From the NCBI RefSeq assembly GCF_003248355.1, contig NZ_QKWY01000001.1, forward strand, positions 3,430,001 to 3,494,000: a stretch of 64,000 nt of DNA. Reading direction: 5' to 3'. The notes beneath the pieces are model-generated. The model saw only the letters and a list, made by a program, of their open reading frames with translations, was not told the DNA's origin and ran no database searches. The stretch is from Streptomyces sp. AC1-42W (GTDB lineage: Bacteria > Actinomycetota > Actinomycetes > Streptomycetales > Streptomycetaceae). Both the position numbers and the translations under genes were made by a program. Shown here piece after piece: positions 28,468 to 37,366 of this stretch; position 1 is the first letter of the stretch; every line of letters begins with the position of its first letter.

Positions 28468-31467
28468 GTGTTGCTCGAAGAGCTCAAGCCGGGTCTCCGG
28501 ATAGACGGACTCCTGCCCGCCGAGGCCGTCACGCTCATCGCCGCTCAACCGCACGGCAGGGACGCGGTCGAGCTGACCTTCAAGACGGCCGCCGGCGTCC
28601 TCGACCAGCGGGTCGTCTTCCGGCGGGACCAGGACAGGCTGAGCACGGCCCGCCACCACGGCCGTGCCTTCGACGCCGACGCCGGTGACTTCAAGCTGGT
28701 CGCCGAGGCCCAGCGGATCTCACTGGCCGGCCTGTTCGATCCGATGCTGGCCGTGGCGACCAGCGACGTCACCCCGCTGCCGCACCAGATCCGCGCCGTG
28801 TACGGCGAGCTCATGCCCCGTACGCCGCTCCGCTTCCTGCTCGCCGACGATCCGGGTGCGGGGAAGACGGTGATGGCCGGGCTCTACATCAAGGAACTTC
28901 TGCTGCGCGACGACGTCCGGCGTTGCCTGGTCGTGGCGCCGGGCGGCCTGGTCGACCAGTGGCAGGACGAGCTCTTCTACAAGTTCGGCCTCCGTTTCGA
29001 CCTGCTCACGCAGCAGATGGCCGACGCGCGGACGCACTCCAACGTCTTCGAGGCCCATCCGCTCCTGATCGCCCGCATGGACCAGCTCGCCCGCAACGAA
29101 CACCTGCGGGCGCAGCTCGGGGAGACGGACTGGGACCTGATCGTCGTCGACGAGGCGCACCGCATGGGCGGGCACTACTTCGGCGGCAAGGTGGAGAAGA
29201 CCAAGAGGTTCCAGCTCGGCGAGATGCTCGGGGAGATCACACGGCACCTGCTGCTGATGACCGCGACCCCGCACTCGGGCAAGGAGGAGGACTTCCAGCT
29301 CTTCCTCACCCTGCTGGACCGCGACAGGTTCGAGGGCAGGCAGCGGAGCACCGCCGACGTCAGCGGGATCATGCGGCGGATGATCAAGGAGGACCTGCTC
29401 ACCTTCGAGGGCCGCAGGCTCTTCCCCGAGCGGGTGGCGGAAACCGTCCCCTACGAACTCACGGCCCTCGAATACGAGCTCTACGAGGACGTCACCCACT
29501 ACGTCCGAGAAGGGATGAACCGCGCCGACCGCGTCGGCGGCACCCGCAAGAACACCGTCGGATTCGCCCTCACCGTCCTGCAGCGACGGCTGGCCTCCAG
29601 CCCCGAGGCGATCCACCGGAGCCTTGTCCGGCGTACCGAACGGCTGGAACGCCGGAAGCAGGAGATCCTCGACGGAACCCACCGAGGAAGCATGCCCGCC
29701 GTCGACCTCGACGCCCTCGACCACGACGACTTCGACGCCAGCGAGATCGAGGACATCGAGGAGGAACTGCTCGACGCCGCGACGGCCGCGCGGACGGTCG
29801 AGGAGCTCGATGCCGAACTCGTCGAACTGCGAACGCTGGTACGCACGTCACAGCGGGTCCGCGAAGCCGGTACGGACCGCAAATGGACCGAGCTGTGCGC
29901 CCTGCTCAGGGATCACGCCCTGGTGACGGACGCCGGGGGACGCCCGCGGAAGCTGATCGTCTTCACCGAGCACCGCGACACCCTTCGCTACCTCCGGGCC
30001 AGGATCACCGCACTGCTGGGCCGGGACGACGCGGTCCGGGCCATCCACGGCGGCGTACGCCGGTCGGAGCGCCGCCAGATCACCGAGGAATTCACCAGGA
30101 ACCCCGACGTCCGGATTCTGCTGGCCACCGACGCCGCGGGCGAGGGCCTCAACCTGCAGGCCGCGCACCTGATGATCAACTACGATCTGCCCTGGAACCC
30201 CAACCGCATCGAGCAGCGCTTCGGCCGCATCCATCGCATCGGGCAGGAGGAGGTCTGCCGGCTCTGGAACCTCGTGGCCTCCAACACGCGCGAGGGCGAG
30301 GTCTTCACCCGCCTGCTGGAGAAGCTCGACCAGATGAGCGCGACATACGGTGGCAAGGTCTTCGACGTCCTGGGCGAGGCGTTCGCCGAGACCCCGCTGC
30401 GCTCCCTGCTCCTCGAAGCGATTCAGTACGGAGAGCAGCCGGCCGTCAAGGGACGCATGCGCGAGGTCATCGACAGCACGGTCGGCGACGGCCTCACCTC
30501 GCTCCTCGAAGAACGCGCGCTCGCGTCGGAGCACTTCTCGGATGCCGATCTCCGCGTGCTGCGGGACACCATGGACGACGCCGCGGCCCGACGCCTCCGG
30601 CCGCACGACATCGAGTCGACCTTCAGGAACGCCTTCGGCCGGCTCGGCGGCCGGATGACCAGGCGCGCCGAGGGCCGGTACGCCATCACCCACGTGCCGC
30701 AGCAGGTCCGGGCGGCGGGCGGCGGCCCCATCGCCACCCGGTACGAGGACGTCACCTTCGATCTCGCCAGGGTCCGGCCCGACGACCGCGCCCGCACCGA
30801 TCTGCTCGCCCCCGGCCATCCGCTCCACGACGCCGTCATGGCTGAAACGGTGCGCAACTTCGGGAGCGCGCTCAACTGCGGCACGGTCCTCCTCGCGACC
30901 GGAACGGACGCCCCGCGCCTGCTGGTCGGGGTCGTCGAGGAGGTGGTCGACGGCACGGGCGATTCGGTGGCCCGGCGGTTCTCCTACGCCTACGTCGACC
31001 AGCGCGGCACCGTGACACCGGCCGGCCCCGCGCCGTACCTCGACTGTGCCGCGGCGCCCGACGGGGTGGCGGCCGACGCCGTGCGCGGGCTGCCCTGGAC
31101 GGCGGACGCCGAGTCCGCGGCGACCAGCTGGATCATCGTCAACAGGCTTCCCGCGTACCTGGCAGAGGTCCGGCCCCGCCGTTCGGCCGAGCTGGCGAGG
31201 ACCCGCGAGCTGGTGACCCGGCGCCTCACCGCCGAGCGCGACCGGCTGCTGCTCGACAGCGGACCGGCCGCCGAGAAGGAGCGGCGGGGGGACAAGCCCA
31301 AGGAGTCCTCCGAGAGCCTGCGCCGGAAGGCCGCCGAGCTCGACGCACGGCTCCGCAGACGTCTCGAACTGCTCGACCGGCAGCAGCAGATGTCGACCAA
31401 GCCGCCGCAGATCCTCACCGCGGCGCTGGTGCTGGGCGCCTCCGGCCTCCCCGCCCGCTTCTCATGA
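28468..31467 (+). CDS. SNF2/HepA-type helicase, DrmD-like
   Basis: A 999-residue SF2 helicase. The start (VLLEELKPGLRIDGLLPAEA) and the motor (LADDPGAGKTVMAGLYIKEL, VVDEAHRMGGHYFGG, LLMTATPHSGKEEDFQLF, ATDAAGEGLNLQAAHLMINY, RIEQRFGRIHRIGQ) follow the family that includes DrmD of class 1 DISARM phage defence, as I remember it. The C-terminal 350 residues match that family's extension, ending with a coiled coil and PPQILTAALVLGA. DISARM partners DrmA, DrmB, DrmC and the methylase are absent from the window, so DISARM is not claimed. Start GTG at 28468 with GGAGG nine bases upstream. Confidence 0.85.
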   Translation: MLLEELKPGLRIDGLLPAEAVTLIAAQPHGRDAVELTFKTAAGVLDQRVVFRRDQDRLSTARHHGRAFDADAGDFKLVAEAQRISLAGLFDPMLAVATSDVTPLPHQIRAVYGELMPRTPLRFLLADDPGAGKTVMAGLYIKELLLRDDVRRCLVVAPGGLVDQWQDELFYKFGLRFDLLTQQMADARTHSNVFEAHPLLIARMDQLARNEHLRAQLGETDWDLIVVDEAHRMGGHYFGGKVEKTKRFQLGEMLGEITRHLLLMTATPHSGKEEDFQLFLTLLDRDRFEGRQRSTADVSGIMRRMIKEDLLTFEGRRLFPERVAETVPYELTALEYELYEDVTHYVREGMNRADRVGGTRKNTVGFALTVLQRRLASSPEAIHRSLVRRTERLERRKQEILDGTHRGSMPAVDLDALDHDDFDASEIEDIEEELLDAATAARTVEELDAELVELRTLVRTSQRVREAGTDRKWTELCALLRDHALVTDAGGRPRKLIVFTEHRDTLRYLRARITALLGRDDAVRAIHGGVRRSERRQITEEFTRNPDVRILLATDAAGEGLNLQAAHLMINYDLPWNPNRIEQRFGRIHRIGQEEVCRLWNLVASNTREGEVFTRLLEKLDQMSATYGGKVFDVLGEAFAETPLRSLLLEAIQYGEQPAVKGRMREVIDSTVGDGLTSLLEERALASEHFSDADLRVLRDTMDDAAARRLRPHDIESTFRNAFGRLGGRMTRRAEGRYAITHVPQQVRAAGGGPIATRYEDVTFDLARVRPDDRARTDLLAPGHPLHDAVMAETVRNFGSALNCGTVLLATGTDAPRLLVGVVEEVVDGTGDSVARRFSYAYVDQRGTVTPAGPAPYLDCAAAPDGVAADAVRGLPWTADAESAATSWIIVNRLPAYLAEVRPRRSAELARTRELVTRRLTAERDRLLLDSGPAAEKERRGDKPKESSESLRRKAAELDARLRRRLELLDRQQQMSTKPPQILTAALVLGASGLPARFS

Positions 31468-31526
31468 TCCGAGCCGCGCGGGCAGCTCGGGAACAGCAGG
31501 TCCCGGTCGGGCAGTTGCACTGACCG

Positions 31527-31546
31527 GGGGCCCGGCTCCGGGCCCC
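31527..31546. terminator. Short GC-rich hairpin
   Basis: A nine-base stem (GGGGCCCGG with its complement) with a two-base loop between the helicase gene and the deacetylase gene. Possibly a terminator. Confidence 0.4.
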
Positions 31547-31576
31547 GTTGCCCAACCGTGTCCGCTGGAGGACCTT

Positions 31577-32413
31577 GTGACGACTGACCGGCCGCTGACG
31601 CTCATGGCCGTGCACGCCCACCCCGACGACGAGGCCACCGGGACCGGGGGCGTGCTCGCCCGGTATGCGGCGGAAGGCATCCGCACGGTGCTGGTGACCT
31701 GTACCGACGGCGGTTGCGGTGACGGGCCCGGCGGGACGAAGCCGGGCGATCCCGGACACGACCCGGCCGCGGTCGCCCGGATGCGGCGCCAGGAGCTGGA
31801 AGCGAGTTGCGAGGTGCTGAAGATCAGCGACCTGGAGACGCTGGACTACGCCGACTCGGGGATGATGGGCTGGCCGGGCAACGACGCCCCCGGCTCCTTC
31901 TGGCGCACCCCCGTACCGGAGGCCGCCGCGCGGCTCGCGGAGCTGATGGAGCGCTACCGGCCCGATGTGGTCGTCACCTATGACGAGAACGGTTTCTACG
32001 GCCACCCCGACCACATCCAGGCCAACCGCATCACGACGGCGGCCCTGGAACTGTCCGGGCTGACGCCGAAGGTCTACTGGACGACGATGCCGCGCTCGGC
32101 GATGCGGCGGTTCGGCGAGCTGATGCGGGAGTTCGGCGAGGACATGCCGGAGCCGGACCCGGCCGAGACCGCCGCGATGGAGGAGATCGGGCTGCCCGAC
32201 GAGGAGATCACCACCTGGGTGGACACCGCCGCGTACAGCGACCAGAAGTTCGACGCCCTGGCCGCGCACGCCAGTCAGGGCGAGAACATCTTCTTCCTCA
32301 AGATGGGCAAGGAGCGGTTCGGCGAGCTGATGGGCACGGAGGTGTTCGTGCGCGTCCGGGACACCACGGGTGCCGCGCTGCCCGAGAACGACCTCTTCGC
32401 CGGCCTGCGCTGA
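31577..32413 (+). CDS. PIG-L family N-deacetylase (MshB/Mca-like)
   Basis: A zinc-dependent deacetylase of the LmbE/PIG-L fold. The metal-binding AHPDDEATG motif lies at residues 14-22, and the second HPDH motif (GFYGHPDHIQANR) near residue 140. Relatives include the mycothiol enzymes MshB and Mca and antibiotic-maturation deacetylases. At 278 residues it fits this size, and a mycothiol-type or N-acetyl sugar substrate is likely, but the exact one cannot be told from sequence. No signal peptide. A strong terminator follows, so it is likely monocistronic. Confidence 0.88.
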   Translation: MTTDRPLTLMAVHAHPDDEATGTGGVLARYAAEGIRTVLVTCTDGGCGDGPGGTKPGDPGHDPAAVARMRRQELEASCEVLKISDLETLDYADSGMMGWPGNDAPGSFWRTPVPEAAARLAELMERYRPDVVVTYDENGFYGHPDHIQANRITTAALELSGLTPKVYWTTMPRSAMRRFGELMREFGEDMPEPDPAETAAMEEIGLPDEEITTWVDTAAYSDQKFDALAAHASQGENIFFLKMGKERFGELMGTEVFVRVRDTTGAALPENDLFAGLR

Positions 32414-32419
32414 TCCGCC

Positions 32420-32451
32420 CGCCCTGCCGGGAGCACCGCCCCGGCAGGGCG
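32420..32451. terminator. Hairpin between convergent genes
   Basis: A perfect 12-bp stem, CGCCCTGCCGGG with its complement at 32440-32451, between the convergent deacetylase and DUF4246 genes. It may serve both. Confidence 0.8.
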
Positions 32452-32467
32452 AACGGCAGGCGGACGC

Positions 32468-33931
32468 TCAGTGCTCGCAGAGGGAGAACTCCCGCTCGTA
32501 CAGCTGCTCGTTGTGCTCGTCCACGAAGAACTTCCGCTCCCGCATCAGCTCCTCGCGGAACGCCTCGGCCTGTTCGCGGGTCATGGCCGAGGTCGCGGCC
32601 CACGGCTGCTGCGGCGGCACGTCGGAGGTCGAGACGATCGTCGTGGACGGGTCGACCAGGAAGAACGCGAGGATCTTGCGGTGGCCCGGCCGGCCGGGGT
32701 CCGCGAGGCGGAACGAGCCGACGCGGTGCTGGAGGACGTTCGGGAACGCCAGACAGCGGCCCGCGGGGGTCGAGGCCGCGCCCAGGACCTGGTTCAGCCC
32801 GTCCTCGTTCTCCAGGCCGTACACGTCACGCACGCCGTTGTCGTCGTTCTGCTCGTACTCCGGTTCGTCGAGGGCGGTACGGAAGCTCAGCCGGCTCTCC
32901 GTGATGTTCTCGCTGTCCCAGTAGTAGATGCCGGTCGAGACGATCCGCTCGTTCAGCATGCCCTCGACGTGCCAGGAGCCGCCGGCGTACTCGGGCCGCT
33001 CCGGCGTGAGGTGGATGGTGGCGAGCTTGACGATCACCTGGAGGCGCCGGCCGCGCAGGTCCACCGGGGCGAAGCCCTCCGGCTCCTCGGGCGGCGTGAA
33101 GACCGGCGCGTCGGGGATGGCCGGCCTGCGGTTCTCGTACCACTCGTCCGCGACCCTCTCCCACTCCTGTACGGCCTCGGCGTGAGCCTCCTTGTCGCTG
33201 TAGTCGTCCTCGTCCGGGTACTCGGGCTCGGCGGAGCCGTACCAGCCGTAGGGGTCGGCCTCGATGCGCGGCGGGCGCGGGCGGCGCAGATCGGTGAGCA
33301 CGCTGTCCAGCAGCGGGCGCATCCGCGCGAACACGTCGGGCAGCACGGCGGCCAGTTCGGCGTGCTCCTCGGGGTGCACGTTGTTGACGTACGAACGGAA
33401 GACGGCCCCGCCGTCCTCGCGGATGTCCACATCCGTGGGCAGCCACTGGAACCGCTCCGAGAACTCGTACTTCGAGTACTGGTTCGTCGGGTTCTCCCAG
33501 GCCCGCGCGGGGCCGCCGCTGACCTCACGCACCAGGCAGAACAGCGACGGGTGCACCAGGTCGAGCACCTGGCCGTCCGATCCGGGATGCCAGTCCTTCT
33601 CGTCCTCGGGGACGTCCTCCAGCACCCGGACCGCGTCGCGCAGCCGTCCCCGCAGCCCCTCGTCGATCAACGTGTCCGACTGCCAGACCCCGTCCACGGC
33701 GGAGACCTCGATGCCGGTCCGTTCGTCCCGCAGCCGCGCGTAGTGGGCGAGTTCGGCCAGCACGTAGCGCACTTGCGCCTCGGTGAGCCCCTGGGCGAGG
33801 GCTTCGCGGGTCCAGCGGGCGACGATGTCCGCGTCGTGCATCTTCTCGAACCACCGCGGCTTCGCCCGTATGTGCGCGCTGCACTCGATCATCTCCAGCT
33901 CCCGCAGCGTCCGGGGCGTGTCGGTCGACAT
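32468..33931 (-). CDS. DUF4246 family protein
   Basis: A 487-residue soluble protein. The stretches WHVEGMLNERIVSTGIYYWD, ITESRLSFRTAL and LQHRVGSFRLADPGRPGHRKIL are the hallmark of the DUF4246 family, shared by fungi and actinomycetes. The spaced H-x-E and later H-R residues resemble the metal-binding facial triad of 2-oxoglutarate/Fe(II) oxygenases, so an oxygenase-like fold is plausible but unproven. The start ATG at 33931 follows the family's usual N-terminus (LRELEMIECSAHIRAKPRWFEK). No operon partner. Confidence 0.82.
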   Translation of the reverse strand: MSTDTPRTLRELEMIECSAHIRAKPRWFEKMHDADIVARWTREALAQGLTEAQVRYVLAELAHYARLRDERTGIEVSAVDGVWQSDTLIDEGLRGRLRDAVRVLEDVPEDEKDWHPGSDGQVLDLVHPSLFCLVREVSGGPARAWENPTNQYSKYEFSERFQWLPTDVDIREDGGAVFRSYVNNVHPEEHAELAAVLPDVFARMRPLLDSVLTDLRRPRPPRIEADPYGWYGSAEPEYPDEDDYSDKEAHAEAVQEWERVADEWYENRRPAIPDAPVFTPPEEPEGFAPVDLRGRRLQVIVKLATIHLTPERPEYAGGSWHVEGMLNERIVSTGIYYWDSENITESRLSFRTALDEPEYEQNDDNGVRDVYGLENEDGLNQVLGAASTPAGRCLAFPNVLQHRVGSFRLADPGRPGHRKILAFFLVDPSTTIVSTSDVPPQQPWAATSAMTREQAEAFREELMRERKFFVDEHNEQLYEREFSLCEH

Positions 33932-34071
33932 GGAGCGGGCGGAGCGGAACGGCAGCGGAAAGGCGGTCAGGCCAGTCAACTCTCTTGGTCCTTCCAGGCG
34001 GTGTGCGGTGGCCGGAACGATACGGGAGCCCACTGACACCGCCCGCGAGCCGGCCGGGACCGGCGCCGCCC

Positions 34072-35808
34072 TCACCCCACGCCCGGGCCGCCCGTCCTGC
34101 GCAGCGCGAGCAGCGTGGCGTCGTCGGTGCGGTGCGGGCCGTCCAGACGGGCGACGATCCCCTCGACGCACTCCTGGAGCCCGGCATGGCCGGGGCGCGG
34201 CGCGGACGCCCGGCAGCAGCCCTCGACCGCGTCGAGGAAGCGGCGCGTGTCCTGGTCCGGGTCGGCCGGGCGGCGCTCGGTCAGCCCGTCCGAGTACATC
34301 AGGACGATGTCGCCGGGCTCCATGGGCGTCTCCGTCGCGCGGTACGCCGTCCCCGGCATGACCCCCAGGGTGAGACCGGCGCCCCCGGCGGGTGCCGGAA
34401 GCTGGGTGGCGCGGCCGTCGCGCAGCAGGACGGGGCGGGGATGGCCGGCGCAGGTCCACCGCAGCAGGGTGCGGTCGGGGTGGTAGCGGGCGACGATCGC
34501 GGTGGCCGTGGACTCGTCGGCGTCGGCGCAGGCCACCTCGTTCAGCCACCGCGTCAGCTGCTCGACGCTCTCCGAGGTGTAGGCCAGGCCCGCCAGCGCG
34601 TACCGGAGCTTCGCCATCAGGGTGACCGCCGACAGCCCGTGGCCCCGCGCGTCGCCCAGCGCGACGAGCAGCCGCCCGTCGGGCAGGCTGCGGGCCTTGT
34701 ACCAGTCGCCGCCGACCCCGGCCTCGCGGGCGTCGGGGCGGTAGACGGCCGCCGCCTCGACCCCGTAGGTGTCCAGCTCGTCCTGGAAGTGCGGCAGCAC
34801 CGCGTCACGCAGGACGGCGGCCACCTCCGCGACGGCCTCGGCCCGCTCGTGCTCGCGGCGCGCGGCGCGTTCGGCGCGCCGGGCCGCCTCGCGCCGGCGC
34901 CGGTCCGTGGTGACGTCGATGAGAACCGCCCGCAGGGCCCAGGTCAGGCCGCCGGGCGTGATGCGCACGGGTTCGGCGACCATCCGGAAGGTCCGGGCCC
35001 CGCCCCGGAGGCGCAGCTCGCACTCGGCGGTGCGCTTGCGCAGGATGACGTCGTACAGCATCTGGTACAGGAAGGGCAGACTGTCCGGGGTGACGGCCTC
35101 CGCCAGGTGGAACAGGCTGGGCGCCGGGGTGTCCTCCGCCAGGCCGAGCACGTGGTGGAAGCGGCGGGACGGCTGGATACCGTCGTCGCCGAGGTTCCAC
35201 TCCGCCCAGCAGGTGCGCATCAGCCGCTGGGCCGCGGCGGCCATCCGGAGCCGGCTGCCCGGTTCCCAGGTGAGCAGGAAGTGCTCCCCGCAGGGCGCGA
35301 TCCGCACCTCCGCGTTGACGCGCACCGGCCCCGCGTGCGTCATCACCAGCCATTCGACGGTGTCGCTCCGTTGCGGGGTGCGCTTCCGGTGGACGTCGAC
35401 CAGCAGGCCGGGAATCGTCGTGGTGGCGAGGGAGGGGAACCGCTCGTACAGCGATCCGGGCTTGTCCCACGGGGGCGTCACCCCCTCGGGCAACCGGGAG
35501 ATTCCGTACGCGCGGGCCTCGGGGTTGAGTGCGAGACAGACGGCATCCTTCAGCTCCCCCTTCTCCCCGAAGACGGGGGACAGCAGGAGGGCCGGCATCG
35601 GCAGCGCGTCGATCATCTCCTGGGAGGAGGGCGGCAGGGGAGTGGCCGCGCTCGGCGCCGCCACCGGTACGTGTTCGGCCGGCCGGGGCCCGTACCGCTC
35701 GGCGTACACGGTGACGCGCCGCCGCTGGGCGTCCAGCAGGGCCAGGATCGCCCGCAGTTCCAGCCGGGCCCGCGCGTCGCCTGCGGGAGGGGGGTCGTCC
35801 ACAGGCAT
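34072..35808 (-). CDS. PAS-type sensor with SpoIIE (PP2C) phosphatase domain
   Basis: A 578-residue cytoplasmic signalling phosphatase. Two PAS-like regions occupy roughly residues 60-320 (LNPEARAYGISRLPEGV, then VILRKRTAECELRLRGGAR). A short basic coiled coil (RRREAARRAERAARREHERAE) follows, then the SpoIIE domain with GVGGDWYKARSL, GDARGHGLSA, CAGHPRPVLL and MYSDGLTERR, which carry the PP2C metal-binding Asp/Gly residues. Such proteins dephosphorylate anti-anti-sigma factors (RsbV type) in partner switching. The start at 35808 has a GAGAGG site. The partner is not encoded nearby. Confidence 0.9.
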   Translation of the reverse strand: MPVDDPPPAGDARARLELRAILALLDAQRRRVTVYAERYGPRPAEHVPVAAPSAATPLPPSSQEMIDALPMPALLLSPVFGEKGELKDAVCLALNPEARAYGISRLPEGVTPPWDKPGSLYERFPSLATTTIPGLLVDVHRKRTPQRSDTVEWLVMTHAGPVRVNAEVRIAPCGEHFLLTWEPGSRLRMAAAAQRLMRTCWAEWNLGDDGIQPSRRFHHVLGLAEDTPAPSLFHLAEAVTPDSLPFLYQMLYDVILRKRTAECELRLRGGARTFRMVAEPVRITPGGLTWALRAVLIDVTTDRRRREAARRAERAARREHERAEAVAEVAAVLRDAVLPHFQDELDTYGVEAAAVYRPDAREAGVGGDWYKARSLPDGRLLVALGDARGHGLSAVTLMAKLRYALAGLAYTSESVEQLTRWLNEVACADADESTATAIVARYHPDRTLLRWTCAGHPRPVLLRDGRATQLPAPAGGAGLTLGVMPGTAYRATETPMEPGDIVLMYSDGLTERRPADPDQDTRRFLDAVEGCCRASAPRPGHAGLQECVEGIVARLDGPHRTDDATLLALRRTGGPGVG

Positions 35809-35974
35809 GTCGGGCCTCTCGGTGCGGTGTACGGGCGGCGCCGGTACAGCCTCGGGCCCGGGGAGCGGCGGCGCCATCCGGGACGAGCCGGGCGGGTGGC
35901 CCGGCGCCTCCGGTGAACCCGGCCGGTGGGGCCGGGCTCCCGGTGGTGACGCCCGCATCCGGGGGCGGTCCCGG

Positions 35975-36985
35975 TCAGCTCGCGGCGCAGGACACCGTGG
36001 GCCAGGTCCAGGAGCCGTTGGTCCGGATGGTCACGCCCCAGTTGTTGCCGTTGCCGTTGGGCCGTGCGGTCAGGACCTGGGAGCTGGGGTAGGAGGCGCT
36101 GATGTTCCAGGTGGCGAGGACGCGCTCGGGGGCGGGGACGCGCATGGTGACCGTCCAGTCGGCGGACCCGCTCACGGAGACGTTGAGGTTGTAGCGGTCG
36201 CCCCAGCTCTGCCCGGCCGACAGGGTCGCCGTGCAGCCGCCGGTGTTGCCGCCGTCGTCGCCCCCGCCGCCGTTGTCCCCGCCGCCGTTCCCGCCGTCCG
36301 GGGCGACGGCGCGGCCGGTCTGCGGCGAGATCATGCCCGAGCACAGGCCGCGCGCGGCCAGCGACTGGGCGATGCGCGGGATGGCGGCCAGGGTGTTGGC
36401 CGGCCACTCGTGCATGAGGATGATCTGCCCGTTGGACAGGCGCGACACGGCCTGCACGATCGCGTCGGTGCTCGCCCCGTTCCAGTCCTGCGAGTCGACG
36501 TCCCAGATCACCTCGGTGAGGCCGTACTTGGCCTTCACCGCCTTCACGGTGGAGTTGGTCTCGCCGTAGGGCGGCCGGAACAGCTTCGGGGTTCCGCCGC
36601 CGGCGTTGGTGATGGCCTGCTGGGTGCGGGAGATCTCGGAGTCGACCTGCGCCTGGCTCTGCTGGGTGAGGTGCGGGTGGGTGTAGCTGTGGTTGCCGAC
36701 CCACATGCCCGCGTCGACCTGGGCCCTGACCTGGTTCGGGTAGGAGGCGGCGAACTGGCCCTCGTTGAACATGGTGGCCCGCAGGCCGTTCTGCTTGAGG
36801 GCGTTGAGCAGGGCGGGGGTGTGGTCGTTGGACGGGCCGTCGTCGAAGGTCAGGCCCACGTAGCCGTTGCAGGCGGCCGCTGCCGCCGGGGCCGCGGCCG
36901 TGGCGGTCAGGCCCAGGGAACTCGCCGAGGCGAGCAGCAGGCCGGCCGCCATGGCGACGGGGCGGCGGTGGGGGCGGAGACGCAT
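35975..36985 (-). CDS. Secreted CE4 polysaccharide deacetylase with CBM2
   Basis: A 336-residue exoenzyme. A twin-basic signal peptide ([20 protein letters not shown] to an AAA cleavage region) leads to a NodB/CE4 domain with TFDDGP (metal Asp), HSYTHPHL (metal His pair), RPPYGETN and a late ILMHEW. A Gly/Asp linker leads to a C-terminal CBM2 cellulose/xylan-binding module with conserved Trp ([32 protein letters not shown]). The layout matches streptomycete acetylxylan esterases such as AxeA. It probably removes acetyl groups from xylan, with chitin oligomers as a second option. Divergently transcribed from another CBM2 gene with shared operator-like sites. Confidence 0.9.
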   Translation of the reverse strand: MRLRPHRRPVAMAAGLLLASASSLGLTATAAAPAAAAACNGYVGLTFDDGPSNDHTPALLNALKQNGLRATMFNEGQFAASYPNQVRAQVDAGMWVGNHSYTHPHLTQQSQAQVDSEISRTQQAITNAGGGTPKLFRPPYGETNSTVKAVKAKYGLTEVIWDVDSQDWNGASTDAIVQAVSRLSNGQIILMHEWPANTLAAIPRIAQSLAARGLCSGMISPQTGRAVAPDGGNGGGDNGGGGDDGGNTGGCTATLSAGQSWGDRYNLNVSVSGSADWTVTMRVPAPERVLATWNISASYPSSQVLTARPNGNGNNWGVTIRTNGSWTWPTVSCAAS

Positions 36986-37068
36986 GGAGGGTCCTCCTGG
37001 TGAGGGGGCTCCGGCCGCGCCGGGGGCGGCCGGTACTGAGCACGGAGTGTTTGAGGGCCGCCGCGCAC

Positions 37069-37074
37069 TGTCAA
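37069..37074 (-). promoter_or_regulatory. Possible -35 element of the CE4 deacetylase promoter
   Basis: TTGACA on the minus strand, about 85 bp before the deacetylase start. The -10 is less clear. Confidence 0.35.
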
Positions 37075-37088
37075 TGGTTTCGGCAATT

Positions 37089-37098
37089 CTTTCGAAAG
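37089..37098. promoter_or_regulatory. Palindrome CTTTCGAAAG upstream of the CE4 gene
   Basis: A 10-bp perfect palindrome just upstream of the putative -35 of the deacetylase gene, with a further GAAAC half site beside it. It resembles the CGAAA/TTTCG elements near Streptomyces xylanase genes. Regulator unknown. Confidence 0.4.
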
Positions 37099-37223
37099 CG
37101 TCGATGTGACGTGAGGGAGGGGTTGGGAGGCATGCCCGCAGTTTGGGTGCGTGCTTGTCGATTTCCCTCGGCGCTGAAGGGGGCGGCGAAGTGATGCGCG
37201 CAGGTGTGCGGACGACCTACCGG

Positions 37224-37234
37224 CGAAAGTTTCG
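37224..37234. promoter_or_regulatory. CGAAAGTTTCG element (xylan-gene type)
   Basis: A perfect match to the CGAAA-N-TTTCG palindrome that I recall as a conserved control element ahead of Streptomyces xylanase genes. It lies between the divergent CE4 and CBM2 genes. Confidence 0.55.
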
Positions 37235-37276
37235 GATGCGCCGAGGCGTCCGGAAGTGATCGTCGGCGCCACCTTC

Positions 37277-37307
37277 TTGACAGTGAACCGTCAAATCGCT
37301 CTGATAA
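37277..37307 (+). promoter_or_regulatory. Promoter of the CBM2 gene
   Basis: TTGACA at 37277-37282 and CTGATA/TGATAA at 37301-37307, spaced 18-19 bp, form a sigma-70-type promoter about 60 bp before the start codon. The CebR-like site directly follows and overlaps the probable transcription start. Confidence 0.6.
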
Positions 37308-37308
37308 G

Positions 37309-37322
37309 TGGGAGCGCTCCCA
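37309..37322. promoter_or_regulatory. CebR-type operator
   Basis: TGGGAGCGCTCCCA is a perfect 14-bp palindrome identical to the known Streptomyces CebR box. Here the palindrome extends to 20 bp (37306-37325). CebR represses cellulolytic genes until cello-oligosaccharides bind. Placement over the start region of the CBM2 gene fits repression. Confidence 0.88.
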
Positions 37323-37366
37323 CTTCACTCGCACCGCCCCACGGTCCCCCGCCCCAGGAGGCGCAC

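Noticed and set aside
28468..31467. Complete DISARM system
   Set aside because: Only the DrmD-like helicase is present. No DrmA, DrmB, DrmC or methylase gene lies in the window.
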